Source: an uncultured Alphaproteobacteria bacterium
Lineage (GTDB): Bacteria > Pseudomonadota > Alphaproteobacteria > Methylaequorales > Methylaequoraceae
NCBI GenBank assembly: GCA_902590895.1
Contig: CACIYM010000011.1
Location: 1 to 33,633, forward strand
Direction: 5' to 3'
Length of the DNA: 33,633 nt
Part shown: piece after piece, positions 7,822-16,309 of the stretch
How positions within the stretch are numbered: position 1 is the first letter of the stretch
Layout: the number at the start of each line of letters is the position of its first letter
The notes under the pieces: model-generated
The model's input: the letters and a program-made list of their open reading frames with translations, nothing else
Told to the model about the DNA's origin: nothing
Databases searched by the model: none
Made by a program: the position numbers and the translations under genes

Positions 7822-9534
7822 ATGACTGACAATGAATATATTGTATTAGCCAGGAAATACAGACCAAAAAAATTTTCTGATATAATTGGTCAGGATGAAG
7901 TTTGCTCTGTAATAGAAGGTGCCATTAAACTTAATAGAGTAGCTCATGCTTTTTTGTTTTCAGGGACCAGGGGCATAGGAAAAACAACAATAGCTCGTAT
8001 TTTAGCAAAAACACTTAATTGTGAAAATTTAGATCTTAAAAACCCTGAGCCTTGCGGAAAATGTAAAAATTGTATTTCAATTGATAACGAGAGTAATATT
8101 GATGTTGTTGAAATAGACGCCGCAAGTAGAACAGGTGTTGCGGACGTAAGGGAAATTATAGAAAACATAAATTATAAGCCTGTTAATGCCAAAAAAAAAA
8201 TTTTTATTATTGATGAAGTCCACATGTTATCAAAAGCTGCCTTTAATGCACTTCTTAAAACACTTGAGGAACCTCCTCTTGATGTAGTTTTTATTTTTGC
8301 AACTACAGAAACTGAAAAAGTACCAGTCACAATTTTATCAAGATGCCAAAGATTCGTTTTGAGAAGAGTAGATTTAAACATGATTACAGACCATTTGATT
8401 AATGTTGCTAAAAAGGAAGGTTATACATTAGATAAAGAATCAGCACAGATTATATCTATATGTTCTGAGGGTTCAATGCGCGATTCTTTGTCAATATTAG
8501 ATAATGTTCTAGCTAGAAACAAAAAAATTTCACCTGAACTTGTGAGAAATGTAATAGGGTTAACAGATAACACTCAAGCTTTAGATTTATTTGAAAGTTT
8601 ATGTAACGGTGAAGTTAAATTGTCATTGGAAAAATTTCAAGAACTCTATGAAAAGGGAATATCTATTGATGAATTAGCGAAATCATTAATGAAACTGACA
8701 TATAATTTAGCCCTTATTAAATCAAAATTTGAAAATAGCTATGATTTTTTTGATTCAAAAAGTATTGATAGGTTAAAAAAACTATCAGAAAAATTTGAAA
8801 TGGACTTTCTAACAAGATTTTGGGAGGTAATGCAAAGATATTTAAATGAATTATCTGATACTTTTGATGAAAAACAATGTTTTGAAATGGCAATAATGCG
8901 AATGTGTTACATTTCATTAATCCCCACACCTTTTGAGGCACTTATCAAAAAAGAAGATGATAAAAAAAGATTAACAGAAATTGGAGAAAATCGACAATCA
9001 TCTCAAAATGATGATTCACAAATTACTCAAAAAGAAACCTCTAATATAGTTGAAAATAACCTTGCATTGAAAAGAGATTTACTTGACCAAAATAAAAGTT
9101 TTGAAAATAATGAGAGCAATCTAAAAAAATTTACTGAACTAGTTGAATTTTTAGAAAAAGAGTCAGAGATGTTAGTTGCTTATCACCTCCGTAATTCTTT
9201 CAGATTAGTCAGTTATTCTGAGTTAGATGGTAATAAAGACGCGTTTCATATTGAGTTAGAAAATATTGGAGAAAATCAAGAGGCACAGTCTATTCTATGG
9301 AAAGCCTCAAAAATTTTAGGAAAGCTTACTAATAAAAGATGGATATTATCCGTAACTAACAAATCGGGATTTAAATCACTCTCAGAAATTGAACAATTAA
9401 ACTATGAAAGAAAAGTTGAGCAGATAAAAAAAGAAGATTCGATAAAAAAAATTCTTGATATTATTCCTTCATCTGAAGTAACTTCAGTTAAGGAAATTGA
9501 AAAAGAAAACAATAAAAATAAGGAAAAAAAATGA
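7822..9534 (+). CDS. dnaX: DNA polymerase III subunits tau (and possibly gamma)
   Basis: AAA+ subunit of the clamp loader; tau also joins the polymerase core to the helicase. I start at ATG 7822 because GAGG (7813-7816) lies just upstream and a TTG at 7783 falls inside the SRP RNA. That gives 570 residues. Visible: Walker A GTRGIGKT (48-55), four zinc cysteines (C67, C78, C81, C84), Walker B IFIIDEVH (127-134) and sensor SRC (173-175). The collar domain runs to about 370, then a polar linker (about 380-435) and a C-terminal domain (about 436-545) with VEFLEKESEMLVAYHLRN. A heptamer A AAA AAA at 9123-9129 sits in the frame needed for -1 slippage and would end translation at TGA 9135-9137, giving a 438-residue gamma-like product. 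Confidence 0.95.
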   Translation: MTDNEYIVLARKYRPKKFSDIIGQDEVCSVIEGAIKLNRVAHAFLFSGTRGIGKTTIARILAKTLNCENLDLKNPEPCGKCKNCISIDNESNIDVVEIDAASRTGVADVREIIENINYKPVNAKKKIFIIDEVHMLSKAAFNALLKTLEEPPLDVVFIFATTETEKVPVTILSRCQRFVLRRVDLNMITDHLINVAKKEGYTLDKESAQIISICSEGSMRDSLSILDNVLARNKKISPELVRNVIGLTDNTQALDLFESLCNGEVKLSLEKFQELYEKGISIDELAKSLMKLTYNLALIKSKFENSYDFFDSKSIDRLKKLSEKFEMDFLTRFWEVMQRYLNELSDTFDEKQCFEMAIMRMCYISLIPTPFEALIKKEDDKKRLTEIGENRQSSQNDDSQITQKETSNIVENNLALKRDLLDQNKSFENNESNLKKFTELVEFLEKESEMLVAYHLRNSFRLVSYSELDGNKDAFHIELENIGENQEAQSILWKASKILGKLTNKRWILSVTNKSGFKSLSEIEQLNYERKVEQIKKEDSIKKILDIIPSSEVTSVKEIEKENNKNKEKK

Positions 9535-9854
9535 CAAATATTTCTCAAATAATGAAACAAGCTAAGGAAATGCAGGCAAAGATGGCAGAGATGCAAAAAA
9601 AAATAGAGGAAACCGAAATAGAAGGTCTTTCAGGAGGGGGGGCTGTTAAAGTAATAATTAACGGTAAGCATGTTCTCAAAAAAATTACAATTGATCCAAA
9701 TATTGTTGATAAAAATGAAGTTGAAGTTTTAGAGGACCTTATTTTGGCGGCAGTTAACGATGCTACCAAGAAAATTTCTGAAAACATGAGTAATCAAATG
9801 AATTCCATTTCAGGAGGCTTAGGATTGCCTCCAGGAATGAAACTACCCTTTTAG
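9531..9854 (+). CDS. ybaB: YbaB/EbfC family nucleoid-associated protein
   Basis: Small DNA-binding dimer of the YbaB/EbfC family, 107 residues. It has the typical N-terminal helix (MKQAKEMQAKMAEMQKKIEE), the strands around GGGAVKVIINGKHVLKKITIDP, and the conserved C-terminal SGGLGLPPGMKLPF. Its ATG overlaps the dnaX stop (ATGA), and recR begins five bases after it. The dnaX-ybaB-recR order is widely conserved in bacteria. AAGG about eight bases upstream of the start can serve as a ribosome-binding site. Confidence 0.95.
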   Translation: MTNISQIMKQAKEMQAKMAEMQKKIEETEIEGLSGGGAVKVIINGKHVLKKITIDPNIVDKNEVEVLEDLILAAVNDATKKISENMSNQMNSISGGLGLPPGMKLPF

Positions 9855-9859
9855 AAATT

Positions 9860-10459
9860 ATGTCTGCATTAGGTGATCTCATTGAGCTTTTCTCTAAATT
9901 ACCAAATCTGGGCCCACGATCAGCCAGAAGAATTGTACTTTATCTTTTAAAAAATAAAGAGAAAATTATACCGCAAGTAATAACTTCGTTAAATGATCTC
10001 AAATCTTCACTAACATTTTGTGAGAATTGCGGAAATGTTGATATTTCTTCACCCTGTTCTATTTGTAATTCCAACAAAAGAAAAAGTGAAAAAGTTTGTG
10101 TAGTAGAGGATATCGGCGATTTATGGGCTATTGAAAAAAGTAAAGCCTACGATGGTCATTACCATGTTTTAGGAGGAGTCTTATCTGCGATTGATGGGAT
10201 TGGTCCAGATGAGTTAAATATATCTTCTTTAATGAAAAAAGTGCAAAGCAAAAAAATAAATGAAATTATTTTAGCTACTAATGCAACGGTTGAAGGTCAA
10301 ATTACTGCGGAATTTATTGCTGATAGTTGCGAAAAGCAAGAAATCTTGGTAACTAGACTTGCCCAAGGGATTCCCATAGGGGGAGAATTGGATAGCGTTG
10401 ATTATAATACACTATCAACTGCATTTAGTTCAAGAAGTGAAATGAAAACTAAGTTTTAA
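9860..10459 (+). CDS. recR: Recombination mediator protein RecR
   Basis: Acts with RecO (and RecF) to load RecA onto single-stranded DNA at gaps; 199 residues, the family's usual length. It shows an N-terminal helix-hairpin-helix region (SKLPNLGPRSARRI, 12-25), a four-cysteine zinc finger (C54, C57, C66, C69) and a Toprim domain starting VCVVEDIGDLWAIE. The C-terminal VTRLAQGIPIGGELDSVDYNT is highly conserved in RecR. It is the last gene of the dnaX run and its 3' end overlaps the convergent rmuC by 11 bases. Confidence 0.96.
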   Translation: MSALGDLIELFSKLPNLGPRSARRIVLYLLKNKEKIIPQVITSLNDLKSSLTFCENCGNVDISSPCSICNSNKRKSEKVCVVEDIGDLWAIEKSKAYDGHYHVLGGVLSAIDGIGPDELNISSLMKKVQSKKINEIILATNATVEGQITAEFIADSCEKQEILVTRLAQGIPIGGELDSVDYNTLSTAFSSRSEMKTKF

Positions 10460-11435
10460 CGTCTAGTTTTATTAATTTATCTTTTTTATTTCTGATTTTT
10501 TTTGTTGTTATAAGAATATCATTTAAATCATTTTGAGCATTAGTAAAATGAGAGTCCATTTTATTAATTCTAGTTTCTAATCTTGAAATTTCATCTGTAA
10601 GATCTTTGAGTTGATTAAAAATAAATTTAGAGTTTTCTGAAATTTTTTTATCTCTTAATATACTCTCAACGTAACTAAGGACTATCCACATTGTTGTTGG
10701 TGAAACAAGGAAAATTTTTAAGTCATAAAATTGGTCAGTAATTTCAGGAATTAGATTAAAAATTTCTAGATAGATTTGTTCACTAGGAATAAAAATGAGT
10801 GCTATATCTGAAGTCTCTCCTGGAATTATATATTTATTTTTAACATCTAAAACATGATTCATAATGTCAGATTTAAAAAGTTTAAGTACTCTACTTTTTT
10901 CCTCTTTGGTTGTTGATTTTAAAATCTTTTCGAAGCTTTCCCTTGGAAACTTTGCGTCTATACACAAATTATTTAATGAACCTGAAGATTTTATGATACA
11001 GTCAACTCTGGAATTATTTGAAAGAGTTTTTTGAAATTCATAATTTTTGGTAGGTAAGTGATCTGATATTAAATTTTCAAGTAAAACCTCCCCAAATTTT
11101 CCGCGTTTTGTAGTGTTAGATAAAATATTCTTTAGATCAATTACGTTTTCGGTCAATCCTGAAATATTTTGTTGAGCCCTGTCAATAATTGATATTTTCT
11201 CTTTAATTTGATAGAGATTGGATGTATTTTCTGCTGAAGATTTTTCAAATTTTGTATCAATCTTATCAAATTTTTCTTCAAATATTTGATAAATTGATCT
11301 TTCTAGATTTTCTTGTTTTTCAAGTAAAATCTTAATTCTTTCTTTTGAGCCTGTATTTGAAAAAAAAAATTGAATTATAACTAAAATTAAGAGTAAGCTA
11401 GATAAAAAAATAATTATTAATGTTTCAAAACTCAT
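10449..11435 (-). CDS. rmuC: DNA recombination protein RmuC family
   Basis: Predicted nuclease-like protein whose loss in E. coli raises inverted-repeat rearrangements; its exact activity is not settled. At 328 residues it is shorter than E. coli RmuC (about 475). It has an N-terminal membrane helix (about 5-26), a coiled-coil region (about 30-110) and a PD-(D/E)XK-like core with GKFGEVLLENLI (112-123), VDCII (D145) and CIDAKFP (D160, K162). Neighbours are typical of alphaproteobacteria (rmuC divergent from def-fmt). Only 15 bases separate its ATG from def, and no ribosome-binding site is visible. Confidence 0.9.
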   Translation of the reverse strand: MSFETLIIIFLSSLLLILVIIQFFFSNTGSKERIKILLEKQENLERSIYQIFEEKFDKIDTKFEKSSAENTSNLYQIKEKISIIDRAQQNISGLTENVIDLKNILSNTTKRGKFGEVLLENLISDHLPTKNYEFQKTLSNNSRVDCIIKSSGSLNNLCIDAKFPRESFEKILKSTTKEEKSRVLKLFKSDIMNHVLDVKNKYIIPGETSDIALIFIPSEQIYLEIFNLIPEITDQFYDLKIFLVSPTTMWIVLSYVESILRDKKISENSKFIFNQLKDLTDEISRLETRINKMDSHFTNAQNDLNDILITTKKIRNKKDKLIKLDVKT

Positions 11436-11450
11436 TTTTAAAACTTTACC

Positions 11451-11972
11451 ATGACTACACTAGAGATACTAACAATACCTGATACAAGATTGAAGCATAA
11501 ATCGACTGTTGTAGAAAGTTTTGATCAAAATCTTAAAAATACTATTAATGACATGTTTGAAACCTTATATGCCTCGGGAAACGGAATAGGCCTTGCAGCA
11601 CCGCAAGTTGGTATAAAAAAGAGAATAGTTGTAATTGATATTAAAGAGGAAGATGCCTCTAATCCAATTGCATTTGTAAATCCGAGAATCATCGAGTTTT
11701 CAGAAGAAAAATTTATTAATGAGGAGGGGTGCCTTTCAGTTCCTGAATATTTTGCAGAGGTTGAAAGATCAAAGCAAGTAAAAGTAGAATGGTATAATGA
11801 CGATGGAAAAAAAAAAAGCGCTACCTTTAATGGTCTAATGTCAATTTGTATCCAACATGAGATTGACCATTTAGACGGTATTTTATTTATAGATCATCTT
11901 TCAAAACTAAAGAGAAAGTTAGCAATTGAAAAGCTAAGAAAAATAAAGAAAAAAAATAAAGCTGATGAATAA
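11451..11972 (+). CDS. def: Peptide deformylase
   Basis: Removes the formyl group from the N-terminal methionine of new proteins; a metal-dependent cytoplasmic enzyme. The 173 residues carry all three motifs: GIGLAAPQVG (45-54), EGCLS (92-96, metal ligand C94) and QHEIDHLDG (135-143, ligands H136 and H140, catalytic E137). It ends in a lysine-rich tail (KLRKIKKKNK) and overlaps fmt by eight bases. def-fmt pairing matches the linked formylation and deformylation steps. Confidence 0.96.
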   Translation: MTTLEILTIPDTRLKHKSTVVESFDQNLKNTINDMFETLYASGNGIGLAAPQVGIKKRIVVIDIKEEDASNPIAFVNPRIIEFSEEKFINEEGCLSVPEYFAEVERSKQVKVEWYNDDGKKKSATFNGLMSICIQHEIDHLDGILFIDHLSKLKRKLAIEKLRKIKKKNKADE

Positions 11973-12915
11973 GCTATCTGATATTGAGATAGGTTTTTTT
12001 GGTACACCAGATTTTTCATTACAATTTTTAAAATATCTTTTTAGTAAAAATTTTTTAATTAAATTTGTAGTAAGTCAACCAGCTTCAAAATCAGGAAGAG
12101 GAAAAAAAACTAACCTTTCGCCTGTTGAAAAGTGGAGTTTAGAAAAAAAGATTCCAACCTTTACTCCAAATAATTTGAGTGATGAGAGATTTCTTCAAAG
12201 TTTAAGAGAGATTTCTGTAGATTTTATTATTGTTGTTGCGTATGGGAATTTGGTGAATGAGGAAATAATTAATCATCCCAAATTTTTAACAATAAATGTT
12301 CATGCCTCATTACTACCAAAGTGGAGAGGGGCTGCACCAGTACAAAGGTCAATACTTGCAGGTGACACAGAAACAGGTGTTACAATAATGAAAGTTGAAA
12401 AAAAATTAGATGCCGGACCAATCATTAATCAAAAAAAATTTGTAATTTTAGAGGACGACACAAGCAACGAAATTTTTGAAAAAATTATCAAGGTTGGTCA
12501 ACCTCTTTTAATAGAAACTATTAAAAGTGTGATGGAAAAAAATCATAATTTTATTATTCAGTCAAATGATCAGGCATCTTATGCTGGTAAAATAGAGAAA
12601 GTAGAGACAAGAATTTCTTGGAATCAACCAGCTAAAATTATAAATAGAAAAATTAGAGCATTTAATCCCTCTCCAGGTACTTGGACAAAAATTAAAACAC
12701 ATGAAAAAAGGATAAAGATTTTTAAATCAAAAATTATTTCTGAAAAAGTTATACCAAAAGATAAAAAAAAATTGGGAGCAGTTAATGAAGAGTTTGTAGT
12801 TCAGTGTGGTGAAGGTTTAATAAAAATTATAGAACTTCAACCAGAGGGAAAAGGTAGAATGAACGCAATTGATTTTTTAAATGGTTTAAAAATAAAAGAG
12901 TTCATTTTTGAGTAA
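11965..12915 (+). CDS. fmt: Methionyl-tRNA formyltransferase
   Basis: Formylates initiator Met-tRNA with 10-formyl-tetrahydrofolate. The protein is 316 residues, normal for Fmt. The N-terminal formyltransferase domain starts IGFFGTPDFS and contains the active-site stretch NVHASLLPKWRGAAP (N111, H113) followed by GDTETGVTIM. The C-terminal tRNA-binding domain begins near WNQPAKIINRKIRAFNPSPG. The ATG lies inside the end of def, and its TAA directly abuts the truA ATG. Confidence 0.96.
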   Translation: MNKLSDIEIGFFGTPDFSLQFLKYLFSKNFLIKFVVSQPASKSGRGKKTNLSPVEKWSLEKKIPTFTPNNLSDERFLQSLREISVDFIIVVAYGNLVNEEIINHPKFLTINVHASLLPKWRGAAPVQRSILAGDTETGVTIMKVEKKLDAGPIINQKKFVILEDDTSNEIFEKIIKVGQPLLIETIKSVMEKNHNFIIQSNDQASYAGKIEKVETRISWNQPAKIINRKIRAFNPSPGTWTKIKTHEKRIKIFKSKIISEKVIPKDKKKLGAVNEEFVVQCGEGLIKIIELQPEGKGRMNAIDFLNGLKIKEFIFE

Positions 12916-13662
12916 ATGTTTAGGATCAAACTTATTATTGAATATGATGGATCAAACTATGTTGGCTGGCAAAGACAAGAAAACGGTAAGTCTGTCCAAG
13001 GTGAAATCGAAAGTTCACTAAAAAAAATTTTTAAAGAGAACATAGAATTAATCGTCGCAGGCAGAACAGATGCTGGCGTCCATGCTTTTGGTCAAGTGGC
13101 GCATTTTGACTTAAAAAATAAAAAAATTGATGATAATAAAATTCATAAAGCTATAAATTTTTTTTTAAAGAAAAATAATAATAGCATAACTGTTCTTAGT
13201 TCAAAGTATGTTAGTCAAAGTTTTCACTCTAGGTTTTCAGTTAAGAAGAAAATATATCTTTATAAAATTCACAATAGAGAAACAAATTCTCATTTGCTGT
13301 CCAAAAGAGTTTGGTTTATTCCACAAACGGTTGTTATTGCAAAAATGAGAAGAGCAGCTAAAATTTTAATTGGTAAACATGATTTTAGTGCTTTTAGGTC
13401 AACAAACTGTCAAGCAAAAATAACGTCTAGAAGTATTGATAAAATCATAATTTCAAAAAAAAACGATTGTATTGAAATTAGAGTTGAAGGAAAATCATTC
13501 ATGCACAATCAAGTAAGAATAATTGTTGGTACCTTAATAAAAGTTGGTATTAACAAGCTTAATGAGTTAAGCGTGAAAGAAATATTAAACTCTAGAGATA
13601 GAAAAAGGGCTGGACCAACCGCACCCGCAGAGGGTCTTTATCTTGAAAAAATTATCTATTAA
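12916..13662 (+). CDS. truA: tRNA pseudouridine synthase A
   Basis: Makes pseudouridine at positions 38-40 of tRNA anticodon stems. The protein has 248 residues, a usual TruA length. The catalytic aspartate is in GRTDAGVHA (D52), preceded by IEYDGSNYVGWQRQ and followed by FHSRFSVKKKIYLYKI. The C-terminal MHNQVRIIVGTL and AGPTAPAEGLYLE are characteristic. It is last in the def-fmt-truA run. Its stop abuts the stop of convergent dapE with no spacer and no visible hairpin terminator. Confidence 0.96.
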   Translation: MFRIKLIIEYDGSNYVGWQRQENGKSVQGEIESSLKKIFKENIELIVAGRTDAGVHAFGQVAHFDLKNKKIDDNKIHKAINFFLKKNNNSITVLSSKYVSQSFHSRFSVKKKIYLYKIHNRETNSHLLSKRVWFIPQTVVIAKMRRAAKILIGKHDFSAFRSTNCQAKITSRSIDKIIISKKNDCIEIRVEGKSFMHNQVRIIVGTLIKVGINKLNELSVKEILNSRDRKRAGPTAPAEGLYLEKIIY

Positions 13663-14799
13663 TCAGAACTTGTCTTTAAAAATATTTTTTAAAAACAAAA
13701 AGTAAATATCGCTTAATTTTTCTATATCTTTAATTGATATATTTTCATTAATTTGATGCATAGTTTTACCTACTATTCCAAATTCAATTACAGGACAAAT
13801 TTTTGATATAAATCTTGCGTCAGAAGTTCCGCCCGATGTACTCAGTTCTGGATCGTTTTTCGTAACTGTTTTTATAGCATTCACAATAGATTCAGTTAAC
13901 TTTTCTGAAAAATTAAAAAATGATTCTCCAGAAACTTTTGTCTGAAGGTCATAATTACATTCTAACTTGTCGAGTCTATTTTTTAAAAGCTTGATTACTT
14001 CCTCAGATTTGAAATTATCATTAAACCTTACATTAAATTTAAGTTTAACTGAGTTAGGAACTAAATTGGTAACCTTATTGCCGACATCAATTGATGTAAT
14101 TGTAAGTTTAGAAGGCTGAAAAGTCTTTGATCCCTCGTCAAGTTTTTCGTTTAATGAAGAGCAAACTAATAATAAATCATCAATCGGATTTTTACATTTT
14201 TCTGGGTAAGCAACATGACCTTGTTTACCCTTGATTAAGATTTCTCCATTAAGACTACCTCTTCTCCCTACTTTTACCATTTCCCCTAAAATGTTTGGAT
14301 TTGTAGGTTCTCCAACCAAACAGTAATCAATTTTTTTATTACTTTTACTAAGCCACTCTACAACGGTTTTTGTTCCATAATCAGCATCTCCCTCCTCGTC
14401 TGCAGTTAATAAAAAAGAAATGCTTCCATTAAAACTTTTATTTAAATCTAAAAATTTTTTTGATGAAACTATAAAGGCAGCAATTGCTGTTTTCATATCA
14501 CTTGCTCCCCTTCCATACAAAATTCCGTCTTTAACAAGAGGTGTAAACGGCTCAGAATCCCATTCCTTCTCATCTCCTGGTGGAACAACATCAGTATGTC
14601 CAGCAAAACAAACATTTGGCCCTTTACCACCAGTAAAACATGCATAAAGGTTCTTTACCTTGGTTTCACCGAATTCAAGTAAATGGCAATCAAATCCCCA
14701 TTTGTTTAATAAATCCTGAATAAATTCAAGTGAGCCAGCGCTTTTAGGTGAAATGCTTTTAAAACTCATAAGGTCTGATGATAACTTTAAAACATTCAT
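13663..14799 (-). CDS. dapE: Succinyl-diaminopimelate desuccinylase
   Basis: Zinc-dependent M20 hydrolase that frees LL-diaminopimelate from its N-succinyl form for lysine and peptidoglycan synthesis. The 378 residues match the family. Visible: FAGHTDVVPPGD (H68), YGRGASDMKTAIAAF (D101), TADEEGDADYGT (E135, E136), GEPT, and VGRRGSLNG at the start of the dimerisation domain. GGTSDARF and the late MHQINENI region supply the remaining site. The gene follows dapD with a one-base overlap, so consecutive pathway steps are coupled. Confidence 0.96.
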   Translation of the reverse strand: MNVLKLSSDLMSFKSISPKSAGSLEFIQDLLNKWGFDCHLLEFGETKVKNLYACFTGGKGPNVCFAGHTDVVPPGDEKEWDSEPFTPLVKDGILYGRGASDMKTAIAAFIVSSKKFLDLNKSFNGSISFLLTADEEGDADYGTKTVVEWLSKSNKKIDYCLVGEPTNPNILGEMVKVGRRGSLNGEILIKGKQGHVAYPEKCKNPIDDLLLVCSSLNEKLDEGSKTFQPSKLTITSIDVGNKVTNLVPNSVKLKFNVRFNDNFKSEEVIKLLKNRLDKLECNYDLQTKVSGESFFNFSEKLTESIVNAIKTVTKNDPELSTSGGTSDARFISKICPVIEFGIVGKTMHQINENISIKDIEKLSDIYFLFLKNIFKDKF

Positions 14800-15638
14800 T
14801 ATGATCTCAATAATTCATTTATTGAAGTTTTGGAGCGAGTCTTCTGATCGACCTGTTTTACTATAACCGCACAATAAAGATTAACATCACCTTTCTCACT
14901 TTTTACTGAGCCAGGAACGACAACAGAGTAGGGTGGAACTTTTCCAAATAAAACTTCTCCGGATTCTCTATTAATAATTTTTGTAGATGCTCCAATATAA
15001 ACACCCATTGAAATAACACTTCCTTCCTCTACAATTACACCCTCAGCAATCTCAGATCTAGCTCCAATAAAGCAATTATCCTCAATAATTACAGGGTTTG
15101 CCTGCAAAGGCTCTAATACCCCTCCAATACCTGCCCCACCTGAAAGATGAACATTTTTTCCAATTTGCGCGCATGATCCTACAGTCGCCCATGTATCAAT
15201 CATACTTCCAGAATCAATATAGGCTCCGAGATTTATGAAGCTCGGCATCAAAACAACATTTTCAGCTATATATGATGAATGTCTTATTATTGCGCCAGGA
15301 ACAGACCTAAAATTTCTTTTGGTCCACTCATCCTCAACCCATCCGGAGGTTTTAAGATTGACTTTATCAAACCAAGTGTATTGTCCTCTTCTTAGATTTG
15401 AAGTTCCACTAGAAAATATTGAATTATCCTTTGTTTTAAATGAGAGAAGAATGGCTTTTTTTATCCATTGATTAGCTTCCCAAATTCCGTTTTTTTTTTC
15501 ACTAACTCTAATTTTTCCAGCATCTAATAAATTAAGAACTTCATCAACATTAGAACGCAAATCAACATCCGTAAGGTTTAAAGAATCTTTATTTTCCCAA
15601 TAGCTTTCAATTTTTTGTTGAAGTTCTTTTTGTGACAT
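14799..15638 (-). CDS. dapD: Tetrahydrodipicolinate N-succinyltransferase
   Basis: Succinylates tetrahydrodipicolinate, the first step of the succinylase branch of lysine/DAP synthesis. The 279-residue protein has an N-terminal helical part and a left-handed beta-helix from about residue 100 (hexapeptide-like [20 protein letters not shown], then [25 protein letters not shown]). The conserved [20 protein letters not shown] block is present. The start is well supported by AAGGAG five bases before the ATG at 15638. Together with dapE it shows that this cell uses the succinyl route. Confidence 0.97.
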   Translation of the reverse strand: MSQKELQQKIESYWENKDSLNLTDVDLRSNVDEVLNLLDAGKIRVSEKKNGIWEANQWIKKAILLSFKTKDNSIFSSGTSNLRRGQYTWFDKVNLKTSGWVEDEWTKRNFRSVPGAIIRHSSYIAENVVLMPSFINLGAYIDSGSMIDTWATVGSCAQIGKNVHLSGGAGIGGVLEPLQANPVIIEDNCFIGARSEIAEGVIVEEGSVISMGVYIGASTKIINRESGEVLFGKVPPYSVVVPGSVKSEKGDVNLYCAVIVKQVDQKTRSKTSINELLRS

Positions 15639-15646
15639 AATTCTCC

Positions 15647-16306
15647 TTAAAAGTTTTTATTTATCATATCCAGGGCTGATATTATAGTTTTAAATCTAAA
15701 ATCTACGTAAGATTTTTTTATTGTTGGATTTTTATCAGTAATGTGTACTGTCGTAATACCTAATTGGTGTGCAGGTCTCAAATTTTTTTCAATATCTTCA
15801 AAATAAACACAAGACGAGTTATCAATCTTGTTGGTTGACAGTAGATTTTTTAAAGGAGACATTTCAGGTTTAGGAATAAATTTTGATTTCTTTATATCCC
15901 AGATTGACTTGAATAAATTAGAGATACCCAGTGATTTCAAAACTTTTTCGGCGTAATTTTTTTCACCATTTGTATAAATAATCTTCGAACCTGGTAGATT
16001 GTTAATTTTTTTAAACAATACAGAATTTTTTTTGAGTTTACTAAGATCAATATCATGGACAAAGTTAAGAAACTCGTCTGGATCAAGTTTGTAGTTTTTC
16101 ATTAAACCATAAAGAGTTGTCCCATACTTGTGATAAAACTTTTTTTGAAGAATAAATGCTTCATTTTCAGAAATTGAGAGTTTTTTAGAGATGAATAGTT
16201 TCATTCTTTGATCAATTTGGTCAAAAATCTTTGTATTTGGGGAATAAATTGTATTATCTAGATCAAATAACCAAACTTTTTTTTCTTTGAAAACTTCTAC
16301 ATTCAT
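15647..16306 (-). CDS. HAD-family pyrimidine 5'-nucleotidase-like hydrolase
   Basis: Haloacid-dehalogenase-type phosphatase of 219 residues, resembling the SDM1/PHM8-like pyrimidine 5'-nucleotidases common beside argB/dapD in alphaproteobacteria. Motif I is [12 protein letters not shown], with D15 as nucleophile and D17. Motif II is [12 protein letters not shown], and motif IV lies in [19 protein letters not shown]. The helical cap is between, at about 20-90. The substrate cannot be read from sequence; nucleotide monophosphates are the family expectation. It is four bases downstream of argB and eight upstream of dapD. Confidence 0.8.
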   Translation of the reverse strand: MNVEVFKEKKVWLFDLDNTIYSPNTKIFDQIDQRMKLFISKKLSISENEAFILQKKFYHKYGTTLYGLMKNYKLDPDEFLNFVHDIDLSKLKKNSVLFKKINNLPGSKIIYTNGEKNYAEKVLKSLGISNLFKSIWDIKKSKFIPKPEMSPLKNLLSTNKIDNSSCVYFEDIEKNLRPAHQLGITTVHITDKNPTIKKSYVDFRFKTIISALDMINKNF

Positions 16307-16309
16307 TTT

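Noticed and set aside
8952-8958. A7 run in dnaX as a frameshift site
   Set aside because: Its codon register (aaa aaa aga) does not fit an X XXY YYZ -1 slip; the run at 9123-9129 does.
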